Program-made: the position numbers and the translations under genes | Assembly: GCF_022760805.1 (NCBI RefSeq) | Contig: NZ_JAIVFL010000001.1 | Location: forward strand, 3,100,001 to 3,164,000 | Reading direction: 5' to 3' | Length of the DNA: 64,000 bases | Source: Candidatus Mycolicibacterium alkanivorans | GTDB taxonomy: Bacteria > Actinomycetota > Actinomycetes > Mycobacteriales > Mycobacteriaceae | Shown: positions 36,295-46,622 of the stretch, one piece after another | How the letters are laid out: each line of letters begins with the position of its first letter | How positions within the stretch are numbered: position 1 is the first letter of the stretch | The notes under the pieces: model-generated | What the model saw: the letters and a program-made list of their open reading frames with translations, nothing else | Database searches by the model: none | What the model was told of the DNA's origin: nothing

Positions 36295-36951
36295 TCAGTC
36301 GTCGAGTTCCCCGGCGATACCCCGTTCCAACGCGCCGCGGGTGCGATCCGGCAGCACGATCAGGCCGTCGAGTTCCCCGCAGGCCAGGTCGTAGGCATGT
36401 TCGCGCTCCTGCGGGGTGGCGCCGCGATCCGAGGCCACCCGCAGCAGGCTCTGGGCACGAGCCACCCGCTGCTGCTCCTCGCGGCTGAAATCGCCGCGCC
36501 GGCGGCGCACCGCCTCGGTCTCGGCGGCGTTGAACGCCGTTACATAGGCCTCGACTGCGTCGAGGTAATGCCTCGCCGCCGCGGGATCGTCGAGCAGGTC
36601 CTCGGCTTTGGCCGGGCGCAGCAAATCGGCGCGCAGCTTGGCCCGGTGGAAGGCCACCGTCGACGGATCGCGCATGTCGGTCATCACCGGGAAGTCCAGC
36701 AGTTTGGCGGCGTCGAGCTCGTAGTCCAGCCAGCGGGAGTCGGTGCGGCTGTGTTCGTCGAGCACCCGGGTGATCGTGCGCCACTGCGCTGCTTGGCTTT
36801 TCGGGCCGTCGCGACGGATCGGCTCGACGACGGGTTCGGTCCGGGTCTCCCCCTGACGCCTGGAGACGGCCGAGATACCCCTCACGGCGGCGTAGATGGC
36901 GCCGGCCAACGGCACGAGCACGAGCAGCAGCTCGACCAGCCGGAAGATCAT
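36295..36951 (-). CDS. Membrane-anchored hypothetical protein
   Basis: A 218-residue protein starting at ATG 36949-36951 with an N-terminal helix (LVELLLVLVPLAGAIYAAV) and a long, charged, probably alpha-helical cytoplasmic part (for example AAETEAVRRRRGDFSREEQQRVARAQSLL). No catalytic motif or named family was recognised. It precedes the radical SAM gene on the same strand by 24 bases, so the two may be co-transcribed, and it is divergent from the gamma-glutamylcyclotransferase-like gene. Confidence 0.8.
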   Translation of the reverse strand: MIFRLVELLLVLVPLAGAIYAAVRGISAVSRRQGETRTEPVVEPIRRDGPKSQAAQWRTITRVLDEHSRTDSRWLDYELDAAKLLDFPVMTDMRDPSTVAFHRAKLRADLLRPAKAEDLLDDPAAARHYLDAVEAYVTAFNAAETEAVRRRRGDFSREEQQRVARAQSLLRVASDRGATPQEREHAYDLACGELDGLIVLPDRTRGALERGIAGELDD

Positions 36952-36987
36952 GCCCACACCGTCAGGATGCCACCACGCGGTGTTGGC

Positions 36988-37347
36988 ATGATTGCCGTCA
37001 TGGCCGTCACCTCCGCGACCGAGCTGCTCTTCTCCTACGGAACGCTGCGCCAGCGCGAGGTGCAGCTGACCACGTTCGGCCGTGCGCTCGACGGCCGTCC
37101 GGACGCGATCGTCGGCTTCGAGCTCGACTACGTCACGATCACCGACCCGCATGTCATCGCGACCAGCGGCAGCGACCGCCACCCGATCCTCAAGCCCGGA
37201 ACGGGGGCCGTCGAGGGCACCGTCTTCGCGATCACCCGGGAGGAACTGGCCGCCGCCGACGATTACGAGGTCGACGACTACGTGCGCATCGCGGTGCCGC
37301 TGCGCTCCGGGCGCACGGCGTGGGTGTACGTGTTCGCCGACGAGTAG
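36988..37347 (+). CDS. Gamma-glutamylcyclotransferase/AIG2-like protein
   Basis: A 119-residue single-domain protein. LLFSYGTLRQREVQ near the start is the substrate-binding YGTLR block of the AIG2/GGCT fold. The Glu in ITREELAAADDYEVDDYVR fits the acid-base residue of the family. The usual reaction is release of 5-oxoproline from gamma-glutamyl peptides, but small members often have unknown substrates. ATG 36988 is given; a second in-frame ATG at 37000 is as likely. It is divergent from the membrane protein gene. Confidence 0.85.
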   Translation: MIAVMAVTSATELLFSYGTLRQREVQLTTFGRALDGRPDAIVGFELDYVTITDPHVIATSGSDRHPILKPGTGAVEGTVFAITREELAAADDYEVDDYVRIAVPLRSGRTAWVYVFADE

Positions 37348-37362
37348 CTCAGTGCCGGGCCG

Positions 37363-37794
37363 TCACCACTTGGACAGCAAGCACTGCGGGCTGTAGGGGG
37401 CATCCTGGGCGATGGCGACCTGGCCGTCGACGTTGATCTCGCAGTGCGCGTTCGGGGCCGCCTGACCACCGCGGGTGGTGCTGCTGACCTGCAAGAATGC
37501 CCACTGCGGGTCGGCGAAGGTGGTCGAGAACGTCCACGGCGCATCCGGCGTGACGGTGATGGTCTCGCGCTTCATGAAGGAATACGAGTCGGCGTTGAAG
37601 GCGTCCTTGCTCGGCGGCTGGGCGGTCAGATAGGTCACGGTGAATTCCGCGGGACCGGCCGTCGAGAGGGTATAGGTCACCTGGCCCGGAGCAGTCGGAT
37701 CCGCGCTCGAAATGGCGTGCGTGGCCGCCACACCGGCGGCCGCCATCACCAGCGCCGCCCCAACCCTTGCTGTCACTGTTCGCATGTCAGCCAT
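37363..37794 (-). CDS. Secreted mycobacterial protein (Rv2576c-like)
   Basis: A 143-residue protein with a signal-peptide-like N-terminus (TARVGAALVMAAAGVAATHAISSADP) and a mature part with VTYTLSTAGPAEFTVTYLT, TVTPDAPWTFSTTF and two Cys (NAHCEINVDG, SPQCLLSK). This matches the MmpS-like/MPT-type small exported proteins found at this place in mycobacteria. Starts at ATG 37794 or 37785 are equally possible; both keep the signal sequence. It converges with the cyclotransferase-like gene 15 bases away. Function unknown. Confidence 0.82.
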   Translation of the reverse strand: MADMRTVTARVGAALVMAAAGVAATHAISSADPTAPGQVTYTLSTAGPAEFTVTYLTAQPPSKDAFNADSYSFMKRETITVTPDAPWTFSTTFADPQWAFLQVSSTTRGGQAAPNAHCEINVDGQVAIAQDAPYSPQCLLSKW

Positions 37795-38051
37795 ATCGAC
37801 CACGCTACCGACCGCGTTACCGATCCCGGCCACCGGATCCGTCCAGCGAACGGCAGGTTAATGCCGGTGCCTCCCTGCTGGTTTCGCTGGCGATGGGGTT
37901 CGCCGTTGGCGGCCTGCTCGGAGTTCTGCTGGAAGTCACGCTGATCCAACCGATGTATGACCGGCCGCTGGTCGTGTGATCGCGGCTCCCGCGCTCGCCG
38001 CCGGAATGCTGACCGGCGCCCCGGTGCGGGCGGTGACCCGGCGGTGCGTTC

Positions 38052-39311
38052 TCAGCCCAGTTTTGAAAGCACTTCGGCCACAACCGAATCCGCGGGCACG
38101 TCGACCTGTTCGCCGGTGGACAGGTCCTTGATGCCGATGGTGCCCGCATCGATGTCGCGGTCCCCGGCAACCAGTGCGATGCGGGCGCCCGAGCGGTCGG
38201 CCGCCCGCATGGCGCCCTTGATCCCTCGGTCGCCGTAGGCCAGGTCGACGCGCACCCCGGCCCACCGAAGGCTCGCGGCCACCTTGGCGAGCTCGAGCTT
38301 GGCCTGCTCGCCCAGCGGAACACCGAATACCTCGCAGCGAGTGGTGGTGCCCACCGTCTTGCCCTCGGCCCGCAGCGCCAGCATCGTGCGGTCCACGCCC
38401 AGACCGAAGCCGATGCCCGACAGGTCCTGGCCGCCGAGCTCACTCATCAGCCCGTCGTAGCGGCCCCCGCCCCCGATCCCGGACTGCGCGCCGAGGCCGT
38501 CGTGGACGAACTCGAAGGTGGTCTTGGTGTAGTAGTCCAGGCCGCGCACCATCCGCGGGTTGATGACGTAGGGCACCCCGAGCGCGTCAAGGTGGGCCAG
38601 CACCGTCGCGAAGTGCTGCTTGGCGGCATCGGAAAGGTGGTCGAGCATCACCGGCGCATCAGCCATCATCTCCCGCATGTGCGGGCGCTTGTCATCGAGG
38701 ACCCGGAGCGGGTTGATCTCGGCGCGCCGCCGGGTTTCGTTGTCCAGATCCAGCTTGAACAGGAAGTTCTGCAGCAGCTCGCGGTACTGCGGCCGGCAGG
38801 TGTCGTCGCCCAGCGAGGTGATCTCCAGCCGGAAGCCGTCGAGTCCCAGCGAGCGGTACCCCGCGTCGGCGACGGCGATCACCTCGGCGTCCAGCGCCGG
38901 ATCGTCGACACCGATCGCCTCCACCCCGACCTGCTGCAGCTGCCGGTAGCGGCCTGCCTGCGGGCGCTCGTAGCGGAAGAACGGGCCGGCGTAGCACAAC
39001 TTGACCGGCAGGGCGCCGCGGTCCAGTCCGTGCTCGATGACCGCGCGCACGACGCCCGCGGTACCCTCGGGCCGCAGCGTCACCGACCGGTCGCCGCGGT
39101 CGGCGAAGGTGTACATCTCCTTGGACACCACGTCGGTGGACTCGCCCACACCACGGGCGAACAGCGCGGTGTCCTCGAAGATCGGCAGCTCGATGTCGCC
39201 GTAGCCGGCGCGGCGCGCGGCGGTCAGCAGACCGTCGCGGACGGCGACGAACTCCGCGGACTCGGGCGGCAGGTAATCGGGGACACCCTTGGGTGCCTGA
39301 AATTCGCTCAC
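38052..39311 (-). CDS. hisS: Histidyl-tRNA synthetase
   Basis: A 419-residue class II synthetase. Features are [14 protein letters not shown], motif 1/2 regions ([19 protein letters not shown] and [20 protein letters not shown]), the histidine A block [13 protein letters not shown], and motif 3 GGRYDGL plus [10 protein letters not shown]. The C-terminal anticodon domain contains [23 protein letters not shown]. The GTG at 39309-39311 overlaps the stop of the metallo-beta-lactamase-fold gene as GTGA. Confidence 0.96.
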   Translation of the reverse strand: MSEFQAPKGVPDYLPPESAEFVAVRDGLLTAARRAGYGDIELPIFEDTALFARGVGESTDVVSKEMYTFADRGDRSVTLRPEGTAGVVRAVIEHGLDRGALPVKLCYAGPFFRYERPQAGRYRQLQQVGVEAIGVDDPALDAEVIAVADAGYRSLGLDGFRLEITSLGDDTCRPQYRELLQNFLFKLDLDNETRRRAEINPLRVLDDKRPHMREMMADAPVMLDHLSDAAKQHFATVLAHLDALGVPYVINPRMVRGLDYYTKTTFEFVHDGLGAQSGIGGGGRYDGLMSELGGQDLSGIGFGLGVDRTMLALRAEGKTVGTTTRCEVFGVPLGEQAKLELAKVAASLRWAGVRVDLAYGDRGIKGAMRAADRSGARIALVAGDRDIDAGTIGIKDLSTGEQVDVPADSVVAEVLSKLG

Positions 39312-39961
39312 AGGGTCAGACCTTCGAGGAACGGGTTGGTGCGGCGCTCGAGACCGATGGTGGTCGATTCACCGTGTCCCGGTAATACCAGGGTGTCGTC
39401 GTCGAGCACCAGCAGTTTTTCGACGATCGAGCCCAGCAGTGCGTTGCCGCTGCCGCCGGGGAGGTCGGTGCGGCCGACCGACTGCTTGAACAGGGTGTCA
39501 CCGGTGAACGCATGGTTCTCCACCCGGAACACCACCGACCCTCGGGTGTGCCCGGGCGTGTGGTCGACGGTGACAGCGACGTCGCCGAAATCGAGGACCG
39601 CGCCGTCGCGGTCGAGTTCGACCACCCGCTGGGGCTCGCGGAACAGCGCGCTCAGTGCCATCTGGCCCACGCGCGGGCCGAAGCCACGAATCGGGTCCGA
39701 GAGCATGTGGCGGTCCTCGGGGTGGATGAACGCGGGGCAGCCGTAGGTGTCGGCCACCTTCTGCGCCGACCAGATGTGGTCGATGTGGCCGTGGGTCAAC
39801 AGCACCGCCGCCGGGGTCAGCCGGTTCTCGTCGAGGATGCGCCGCAACGTCCCCATCGCGCGCTGACCGGGGTCGACGACGACGGCGTCCGACCCCTTGC
39901 GCGGGGCCAGCACGTAGCAGTTGCACGCCAACATGCCGGCCGGGAACCCGGTGAGCAACAC
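39308..39961 (-). CDS. Metallo-beta-lactamase-fold hydrolase (glyoxalase II-like)
   Basis: A 217-residue protein with the zinc-binding motif THGHIDHIW (HxHxDH), a further His in [14 protein letters not shown] and the terminal [10 protein letters not shown]. This is the metallo-hydrolase pattern of hydroxyacylglutathione-hydrolase-like proteins. Mycobacteria lack glutathione, so the real thioester substrate is uncertain (mycothiol or coenzyme thioesters are options). GTG 39959-39961 starts it, and it is coupled to hisS by a four-base overlap. Rv2581c is the likely counterpart. Confidence 0.88.
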   Translation of the reverse strand: MLLTGFPAGMLACNCYVLAPRKGSDAVVVDPGQRAMGTLRRILDENRLTPAAVLLTHGHIDHIWSAQKVADTYGCPAFIHPEDRHMLSDPIRGFGPRVGQMALSALFREPQRVVELDRDGAVLDFGDVAVTVDHTPGHTRGSVVFRVENHAFTGDTLFKQSVGRTDLPGGSGNALLGSIVEKLLVLDDDTLVLPGHGESTTIGLERRTNPFLEGLTL

Positions 39962-40077
39962 GTTGTCCAGTCTCCCATCCCCGGTTCGTGTGGGTCGCGC
40001 CCCCTCGGCTCAGGATTAGCTGGCACACTCGGTGCCGACTTATCCCCACCGACTGCAGGACTCGGAGGCTCACCGCG

Positions 40078-40965
40078 GTGCCCACCAACGAACAGCGACG
40101 TGCGACGGCCAAGCGCAAACTCGAGCGGCAGCTGGAGCGCCGCGACCAACAGGCCAAGCGACGTCGCCTGATGGCCATCATCGGCGGCATCTTGGTGATC
40201 GCCGCCGCCGTCGCGCTGGTGGCCACGTTCGTCCTGACCGACAAGGACAAGTCGGGTAGCACCGTGTCGTCGGCCGGCAGTGCAGCCCCCTCGGCCTCCG
40301 GCGGTCCGACGTCGGCCCCGCCGGCCAACGGGCAGCTGCCGCCGTTCACGGCCTCGGCCGACCTGGGCGCCAACTGCCAGTACCCGGCATCGCCGGAGCC
40401 GGCCAGCAAGCAGGTCGCCCCGCCCAACAGCGGCAAGGTGCCCACCGACCCGGCCACGGTGAGCATCAGCATGACCACCAACCAGGGCAACATCGGGTTG
40501 ATCCTGGACAACGCCAAGGCGCCGTGCACCGTCAACAGCTTCGCCAGCCTGGCCCAGAAGGGCTTCTTCACCGACACCCCGTGCCACCGGCTGACCACCT
40601 CGCCGTCGCTGTCGGTGCTGCAGTGCGGCGACCCCACCGGCAGCGGTTCGGGCGGCCCGGGCTACCAGTTCGCCAATGAGTACCCCACCGACCAGTACCC
40701 CAAGGGTGATCCCGGTCTGCAGCAGCCGGTGACCTACCCGCGCGGCACGCTGGCCATGGCCAACGCCGGCCCGGACACCAACGGCAGCCAGTTCTTCCTG
40801 GTCTACAAGGACTCGCAGCTCCCGCCGAACTACACGGCGTTCGGCACCATCGACGCGACCGGTCTGGCGACCCTGGACAAGATCGCCGCGGGCGGTGTGG
40901 CCGGCGGCGGCCGGGACGGCAAGCCGACGACCGACGTCCAGATCAAGTCGGTGCTCCTTGACTGA
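40078..40965 (+). CDS. ppiB: Membrane-anchored cyclophilin-type peptidyl-prolyl isomerase
   Basis: A 295-residue protein with a basic cytoplasmic tail (TNEQRRATAKRKLERQ), one membrane helix (LMAIIGGILVIAAAVALVAT), a Ser/Ala/Pro linker and an external cyclophilin domain: PCTVNSFASLAQKGFF, PCHRLTTS, LQCGDPTGSGSGGPGY and NAGPDTNGSQFFLVY. It catalyses cis-trans isomerisation of X-Pro bonds, probably for secreted proteins. GTG 40078 follows CGGAGG. Directly followed by a paralogue. Confidence 0.9.
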   Translation: MPTNEQRRATAKRKLERQLERRDQQAKRRRLMAIIGGILVIAAAVALVATFVLTDKDKSGSTVSSAGSAAPSASGGPTSAPPANGQLPPFTASADLGANCQYPASPEPASKQVAPPNSGKVPTDPATVSISMTTNQGNIGLILDNAKAPCTVNSFASLAQKGFFTDTPCHRLTTSPSLSVLQCGDPTGSGSGGPGYQFANEYPTDQYPKGDPGLQQPVTYPRGTLAMANAGPDTNGSQFFLVYKDSQLPPNYTAFGTIDATGLATLDKIAAGGVAGGGRDGKPTTDVQIKSVLLD

Positions 40966-40971
40966 CCGGCG

Positions 40972-41976
40972 ATGACCCAACCGCCGTACTCCCCGCCACC
41001 GCCGCCCTACGGTGCGCCGTACGGCCCGGGCCCCTACCCGTATCCGGCACCGCCGCAGACCAATGGCATGGCGATCGCCTCGCTGGTGTGCGCGTTCGTG
41101 TTCGCACCGCTGGGCATCGTGTTCGGGCACATCTCGCTGTCACAGATCAAGCGCACCGGCGAGGAGGGCCGCGGCCTCGCGATGGCCGGGCTGGTGATCA
41201 GCTATCTGGTGACCGCGTTGACGATCGTGGCCCTGGTGCTCGGCGTGGCGCTGTTCTCGTGGATGGCCCGAGTCCTCAGGGAGGAGGCCGCACGCAACGA
41301 CGGTGCGGGCATTCCGAGCAGCCCCCGGGTCCCCGGCGGGGACCGGCTGCCGGCGTTCAACCCGCCGGCCGGCCTCGGCGCCAACTGCACCTACCCGGCG
41401 ACCATCACACCGGCCGACAAACCCGCCAAGCCGCCGCGTACGGGCAAGGTCCCCACCGCCCCGGCGACCGTGAACGCCACCATGACCACCAACGACGGGG
41501 CGATCGGCCTGCAACTGGACAACGCCAGGGCACCGTGCACCGTCAACAGTTTCGTCAGCCTCGCCCAGCAGGGCTACTTCGACAACACCCCGTGCCACCG
41601 GCTCACCGCGTCGGCGGCGCTGGCGGTGCTGCAGTGCGGTGACCCGACGGGCACCGGTCGCGGTGGGCCGGGCTACCGCTTCGCCAACGAGTACCCCACC
41701 AACCAGTACCGGCCGTTCGACCCGGCACTGCAGCAGGCTGTGCGGTATCCGCGAGGCTCGCTGGCGATGGCCAATGCCGGACCGGATTCCAACGGCAGCC
41801 AGTTCTTCATCGTCTACCGCGACTCGATGCTGCCGCCGACGTACACGGTGTTCGGCACGGTCGACAGCACCGGCCTGGCCACTGTCGACAACATCGCCGA
41901 GGCCGGCATCACCGGAGACCCTGACGACGAGAAACCCAAGAAAGCGGTGACCGTCACCTCGGTCCGGCTGGATTGA
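40972..41976 (+). CDS. DUF4190-cyclophilin fusion, ppiB paralogue
   Basis: A 334-residue protein. The N-terminus is Pro/Tyr-rich (MTQPPYSPPPPPYGAPYGPG) and leads into a two-helix DUF4190-type membrane unit (GMAIASLVCAFVFAPLGIVF, GHISLSQIKRTGE, AMAGLVISYLVTALTIVALVLG). A cyclophilin domain follows that is very similar to the preceding ppiB (PCTVNSFVSLAQQGYF, LQCGDPTGTGRGGPGY, NAGPDSNGSQFFIVY). It starts six bases after the ppiB stop and must derive from a tandem duplication followed by N-terminal replacement. Confidence 0.88.
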   Translation: MTQPPYSPPPPPYGAPYGPGPYPYPAPPQTNGMAIASLVCAFVFAPLGIVFGHISLSQIKRTGEEGRGLAMAGLVISYLVTALTIVALVLGVALFSWMARVLREEAARNDGAGIPSSPRVPGGDRLPAFNPPAGLGANCTYPATITPADKPAKPPRTGKVPTAPATVNATMTTNDGAIGLQLDNARAPCTVNSFVSLAQQGYFDNTPCHRLTASAALAVLQCGDPTGTGRGGPGYRFANEYPTNQYRPFDPALQQAVRYPRGSLAMANAGPDSNGSQFFIVYRDSMLPPTYTVFGTVDSTGLATVDNIAEAGITGDPDDEKPKKAVTVTSVRLD

Positions 41977-42030
41977 GCGCAGTTCGGCGCCCAGCCCCGC
42001 CGCCGCGCCGGTGATCAGTGTCGCCTCGGT

Positions 42031-44385
42031 TCAGGCCGCGCTTGTCACGCGGTAGACGTCGTACACACCCTCGACGTTACGGACGGCGTTGAGGACGTGC
42101 CCGAGGTGCTTGGGGTCGCCCATCTCGAAGGTGAACCGGCTGATGGCCACCCGGTCGTTGGAGGTGGTCACCGACGCCGAGAGGATGTTCACCCGTTCGT
42201 CGGCAAGGACCCGGGTTACGTCGGACAGCAACCGGTGCCGGTCGAGTGCCTCGACCTGGATGGCGACCAGGAACACCGATGTCGGCGACGGTGCCCAGGT
42301 GACCTCGATGATGCGTTCGGACTGCTGTTGCAGCGATGCGGCGTTGGTGCAATCGGTGCGGTGCACGCTGACCCCGCCGCCGCGGGTGACGAACCCCATG
42401 ATGTTGTCGCCGGGAACCGGCGTGCAGCACTTGGCCAGTTTGGTCAATACTCCCGGAGCGCCCGGCACCGCGACACCGGTGTCATCGATGCTCCGCTGGC
42501 GCACCGGCGTGGTGGCGGGCGTATACCGTTCGGCCAGTTCATCTTCGGCGCTGTCGGTGCCGCCGAGCTGGGCCAGCAGCCGCTGCACCACGTGCCGCGG
42601 CGAGACGTGGCCCTCCCCCACGGCGGTGTAGAGGGACGACACGTCGGCGTAGCGTAGTTCATGCGCGAGCGCCGACATCGCCTCACCGTTGACCAGGCGC
42701 TGCAACGGAAGTCCGCCGCGGCGCACCTCGCGGGCGATGGAGTCCTTGCCTGCTTCGAGTGCCTCCTCGCGGCGTTCCTTGGCGAACCACTGCCGGATCT
42801 TGGCCTTGGCGCGCGGGGACACCACGAAGCCCTGCCAGTCCCGTGAGGGTCCGGCGTTGGGCGCCTTAGAGGTGAAAACCTCGACCACTTCCCCGTTTTC
42901 GAGCTTGCGCTCCAGAGCAACCAGCCGGCCGTTGACCCGGGCGCCGATGCAGCGGTGGCCGACCTCGGTGTGCACGGCGTAGGCGAAGTCCACCGGGGTC
43001 GACCCGGCCGGAAGGGTGATCACGTCGCCCTTGGGGGTGAACACGAAGATCTCCCGGACCGCGAGGTCGTAGCGCAGCGACTCGAGGAACTCGCCGGGGT
43101 CGGCGGCCTCCCGCTGCCAGTCGAGCAGCTGGCGCATCCAGGCCATGTCGTCGATCTCGGCCGCGGCATGAGGATGCGGAACACCGTTGCGGCCCTTGGC
43201 TTCCTTGTAGCGCCAGTGCGCGGCGATGCCGTATTCGGCGGTGCGGTGCATTTCGCGGGTGCGGATCTGCACCTCCAGCGGCTTGCCCTCCGGGCCGACC
43301 ACCGTGGTGTGCAGCGACTGGTAGACGCCGTAGCGGGGCTGGGCGATGTAGTCCTTGAACCGGCCGGGCATCGGCTGCCATAGCGAATGAACAACGCCCA
43401 CGGCGGCATAGCAGTCGCGGATCTCGTCACACAGGATGCGCACACCGACCAGGTCGTGGATGTCGTCGAAGTCGCGGCCCTTGACGATCATCTTCTGGTA
43501 GATCGACCAGTAGTGCTTGGGCCTGCCCTCGACGGCCGCGTTGATCTTCATCCCGCTCAGCGCGGCGTTGATCTCGGCGCGCACCTTGGCGAGGTAGGTG
43601 TCGCGCGAGGGCGCCCGGTCGGCGACCAGGCGGACGATCTCGTCGTAGCGCTTGGGATGCAGGATCGCGAAGGACAAGTCCTCCAGCTCCCACTTGACCG
43701 TGGCCATCCCCAGTCGATGCGCAAGGGGCGCAATGACTTCCAGCGTCTCGCGGGCCTTGCGGGCCTGCTTCTCGGGCGGCAGGAAACGCATGGTGCGCAT
43801 GTTGTGCAGTCGGTCGGCCACCTTGATGACGAGCACCCGGGGGTCGCGGGCCATCGCGATGATCATCTTGCGGATGGTCTCGCCCTCGGCGGCGCTGCCC
43901 AGCACCACCTTGTCCAGTTTGGTGACGCCGTCGACGAGGTGGCCTACTTCCTCCCCGAAGTCGGCGGTCAGCGCGTCGAGCGTGTAGCCGGTGTCCTCGA
44001 CGGTGTCGTGCAGCAGCGCGGCCACCAGCGTGGTGGTGTCCATGCCGAGTTCGGCCAGGATGTTGGCCACGGCCAGCGGATGGGTGATGTAGGGGTCACC
44101 GGAGCGGCGAAGTTGGTCGGCGTGCTTGAGCTCGGCCACCTCGTAGGCGCGCTGCAGGATCGCCAGGTCGGCCTTCGGATAGATCTCGCGGTGCACGGCG
44201 ACCAGCGGCTCGAGTACTGGGTTGACGGTGCTGCGCTGGGCGGTCATCCGGCGTGCCAGCCGGGCGCGGACCCGCCGCGACGCGCTGCTGGAGGTCCTCG
44301 GGGTTTCCGCACGCGGCTCGACCGGCGGGATCTCGGCGACCGGCAGGGGCTGGACCGCCGCGCCGCTGCCCGGTTCGTCCGCCAT
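42031..44385 (-). CDS. rel: Bifunctional (p)ppGpp synthetase/hydrolase Rel
   Basis: A 784-residue RelA/SpoT homologue. The hydrolase domain has the HD motif ([12 protein letters not shown]) and the synthetase domain [12 protein letters not shown] ... [20 protein letters not shown]. These are followed by TGS ([31 protein letters not shown]), a zinc-finger/helical part ([30 protein letters not shown]) and a C-terminal ACT domain. It controls the stringent response. The ATG at 44383-44385 is chosen because the GTG six bases upstream is part of the AGGAGGTG ribosome site. Converges with the ppiB pair. Confidence 0.96.
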   Translation of the reverse strand: MADEPGSGAAVQPLPVAEIPPVEPRAETPRTSSSASRRVRARLARRMTAQRSTVNPVLEPLVAVHREIYPKADLAILQRAYEVAELKHADQLRRSGDPYITHPLAVANILAELGMDTTTLVAALLHDTVEDTGYTLDALTADFGEEVGHLVDGVTKLDKVVLGSAAEGETIRKMIIAMARDPRVLVIKVADRLHNMRTMRFLPPEKQARKARETLEVIAPLAHRLGMATVKWELEDLSFAILHPKRYDEIVRLVADRAPSRDTYLAKVRAEINAALSGMKINAAVEGRPKHYWSIYQKMIVKGRDFDDIHDLVGVRILCDEIRDCYAAVGVVHSLWQPMPGRFKDYIAQPRYGVYQSLHTTVVGPEGKPLEVQIRTREMHRTAEYGIAAHWRYKEAKGRNGVPHPHAAAEIDDMAWMRQLLDWQREAADPGEFLESLRYDLAVREIFVFTPKGDVITLPAGSTPVDFAYAVHTEVGHRCIGARVNGRLVALERKLENGEVVEVFTSKAPNAGPSRDWQGFVVSPRAKAKIRQWFAKERREEALEAGKDSIAREVRRGGLPLQRLVNGEAMSALAHELRYADVSSLYTAVGEGHVSPRHVVQRLLAQLGGTDSAEDELAERYTPATTPVRQRSIDDTGVAVPGAPGVLTKLAKCCTPVPGDNIMGFVTRGGGVSVHRTDCTNAASLQQQSERIIEVTWAPSPTSVFLVAIQVEALDRHRLLSDVTRVLADERVNILSASVTTSNDRVAISRFTFEMGDPKHLGHVLNAVRNVEGVYDVYRVTSAA

Positions 44386-44433
44386 GGTCACCTCCTCGCA
44401 TGCGCACGCCCTCGTAGAGCGAGGATATCGCCT

Positions 44434-44967
44434 CTAGACGGCGTGCAGGCTGCTCACCGGCAGCGGGGCCACCTTGGCGCGCCCGCCGAGGGCGGACAGC
44501 TCCAGCACCACCGCCGCCACGGGCACCTTGGCGCCGGCAGTGACCAGCAGGTCGCGGGCGGCGGCCACGGTGCCGCCGGTGGCCAGGACGTCATCGACGA
44601 TGACGACCCGGCGCCCGGTCAGATCGATGCCGTGGGCCGGGATCTCCAGCGTCGCCGTGCCGTATTCCAGGTCGTAGGTCCGCCGGTGCACCGGTGGCGG
44701 CAGCTTGCCGCCCTTACGGACGGCCAGCACACCGATACCGAGCCGGTGGGCCACCGCGCCGCCGAGCAGGAAACCCCGGGCGTCGATACCGGCCACCAGG
44801 TCGGCACCCTCGGCGATCTCGGCCAGCGCGCCGGTGACCACGGCGAAGCCGTGGGTGTCGGCCAGCACCGGGGTGAGGTCCTTGAACTGGATGCCCGGCT
44901 CGGGAAAGTCGGACACCTCGCGGGTCAGCGAGGCGATGACGTCGGCGACCGACCCGGTGGAACTCAT
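44434..44967 (-). CDS. apt: Adenine phosphoribosyltransferase
   Basis: A 177-residue type I phosphoribosyltransferase with the PRPP-binding motif [17 protein letters not shown], the flexible-loop region [20 protein letters not shown] and [20 protein letters not shown]. It makes AMP from adenine and PRPP (purine salvage). The ATG overlaps the stop of the lipoprotein gene in ATGA. Followed by rel on the same strand after 48 bases, the conserved mycobacterial order. Confidence 0.94.
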   Translation of the reverse strand: MSSTGSVADVIASLTREVSDFPEPGIQFKDLTPVLADTHGFAVVTGALAEIAEGADLVAGIDARGFLLGGAVAHRLGIGVLAVRKGGKLPPPVHRRTYDLEYGTATLEIPAHGIDLTGRRVVIVDDVLATGGTVAAARDLLVTAGAKVPVAAVVLELSALGGRAKVAPLPVSSLHAV

Positions 44968-46616
44968 CGTTCGTACACCCATCGGTCCATGTTCCAGGCC
45001 GCGCCCCACTTGGTCGGATTGCCTTCCACGGCATACATCTTCTTCGAGGCGATCACCGTGCGCTGCTGACGGTACAGCGGCAGCGTCGGCATCTCGCCCC
45101 AGAGGATCGGCGAGCTGTCGCCGAGCAGCCGGGCCTGTTCCTTGGGATCGGTGGTGACCGCCAGCGCGGCGATGATCCCGTCGATCTGCGGGTTGGAGTA
45201 GCCGGGCAGGTTGTTGCCGTTGCCGGTGTGCAGCGCGTAGGCGTCCATCACCGAAGATCCGGTCGATCCGCTGCCGGTCGCGCCGCCGGTGCTGGCCAGC
45301 AGCGCGTCGATCTGGCCATCGCGCAGTGTCTGCGGGCCGGTGGAGTCCGACGTCGCATCGACCACCGTGATGCCTGCCGGCGCGCAGCCCTTGATGATCG
45401 ACCCGACGGTGGCGGCCAGCCGCGGGTTGGGCGCCTGGTAGCCGATCCGGACCGTCAGCGGCTGGTTGTCGAGCGAGGCCCGGGCCGCGTCGGGGTTGGC
45501 CGCGCCGAACTGCCCGCCGGTGCCGACACCTTCGATGCCGCTGAACGCGTCGTCGCTCGCCGAGTTGAGGCGCACGTCGGAGATCGGCGTCTCGGCGTTC
45601 AGCGCGATCAGATCGCGCGGCGTGCACAGCGCCACCGCGCGCCGCGCGGGCGTCGCCGCCAGCGGACCCTGCGCGGCGAAGATCAGCTGCTCCACGCCGC
45701 CGGACGGGAGCTCGGAGCGCTGGTAGCCGTCCGGTGTGGTCAGGGTGCCCGCCGAGCCGGTGGCCACGTCGACCACCTGGAACGTGCCGTTGTTGAGGCG
45801 GTCCTGGACGTCGACGCCGCGCGGCCAGACCGTGATGCGCTTGGTGACGGGCTTGGCCCCCCACCAACGGTCGTTGGCGGTGAGCACCACCCCGCCCTGG
45901 GGCAGCACCGAGTCGATCTTGTACGGGCCCGACGACGGGAATTTCTTCAGATCGATCCCGGGCTTGAGGTCCCAGGTGGTGTTCCAGGCCTGTGCGATGC
46001 GGTCGACGGCCGGCGGATCACCGGATTGCAGGGCTTGGGTCACGTCGATGCCGAGTTCGTCGGCCAGCACGTGCGACGGCATCAGCGACGTCGCGGTGAA
46101 CATCTGCATGTGGTCGGTGACGGCGCGGCCCGGCGCGTAGGTCACCCGGGCCTTCTTCTGCCCCGGCTGACAGTCGATGCCTGCGATGTCCACGTAGCCG
46201 CCGTAGGTGGCCGACGCGAACGCCGGATACCGCCCGGACTGCGCGGCCCAGGCCAGCACCATGTCGTCACAGGTCACCGGCTTGCCGTCGGAGTACACCG
46301 CGTTGTCGGCGATCTGGTAGTCGAGCACCAGCGGGTCCCGGCCGACCACTGCCACCGAGCCGAAGTCGTGGTCGGCCAGTGCCTGCCCGTCGGGTCCATG
46401 GAAGGTGAAGCCGGTGAGCACCCGCGCGAAGGCCTGCGGGCCCGCCGAGGCCGCCCCCACCACCGTGTTGGTGTTGTAGGTGACCAGTGTTCCGTCGACG
46501 GCGTAGTTGATCTGGTCGGCGGCGCTACCCGTGCAGCCCGTCAACGCCGCCGGTGCGAGGACGGTCAGGACAGCCGCCACTGCGACAGCGGCGGCGCGCC
46601 GGCGCCTTACAGCCAT
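44964..46616 (-). CDS. Solute-binding lipoprotein, oligopeptide-binding family 5
   Basis: A 550-residue exported lipoprotein: signal peptide with Arg cluster and lipobox LTGC (Cys28). The mature part resembles extracellular solute-binding family 5 (DppA/OppA): FSDG-type block [43 protein letters not shown]. No ABC transporter genes are adjacent; it sits between secF and apt, as does Rv2585c in M. tuberculosis. Ligand unknown. Confidence 0.92.
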   Translation of the reverse strand: MAVRRRRAAAVAVAAVLTVLAPAALTGCTGSAADQINYAVDGTLVTYNTNTVVGAASAGPQAFARVLTGFTFHGPDGQALADHDFGSVAVVGRDPLVLDYQIADNAVYSDGKPVTCDDMVLAWAAQSGRYPAFASATYGGYVDIAGIDCQPGQKKARVTYAPGRAVTDHMQMFTATSLMPSHVLADELGIDVTQALQSGDPPAVDRIAQAWNTTWDLKPGIDLKKFPSSGPYKIDSVLPQGGVVLTANDRWWGAKPVTKRITVWPRGVDVQDRLNNGTFQVVDVATGSAGTLTTPDGYQRSELPSGGVEQLIFAAQGPLAATPARRAVALCTPRDLIALNAETPISDVRLNSASDDAFSGIEGVGTGGQFGAANPDAARASLDNQPLTVRIGYQAPNPRLAATVGSIIKGCAPAGITVVDATSDSTGPQTLRDGQIDALLASTGGATGSGSTGSSVMDAYALHTGNGNNLPGYSNPQIDGIIAALAVTTDPKEQARLLGDSSPILWGEMPTLPLYRQQRTVIASKKMYAVEGNPTKWGAAWNMDRWVYER

Positions 46617-46622
46617 GTCGCG

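Noticed and set aside
37767..37979. Small plus-strand frame ending in a hydrophobic stretch (LLVSLAMGFAVGGLLGVLLEV)
   Set aside because: No plausible start with ribosome site before the hydrophobic part; the 5' part is Arg/Pro-rich noise. It could be a tiny membrane peptide from ATG 37887, but support is too thin.
44389..44391. GTG as start of rel
   Set aside because: It lies inside the AGGAGGTG ribosome site of the ATG at 44385.
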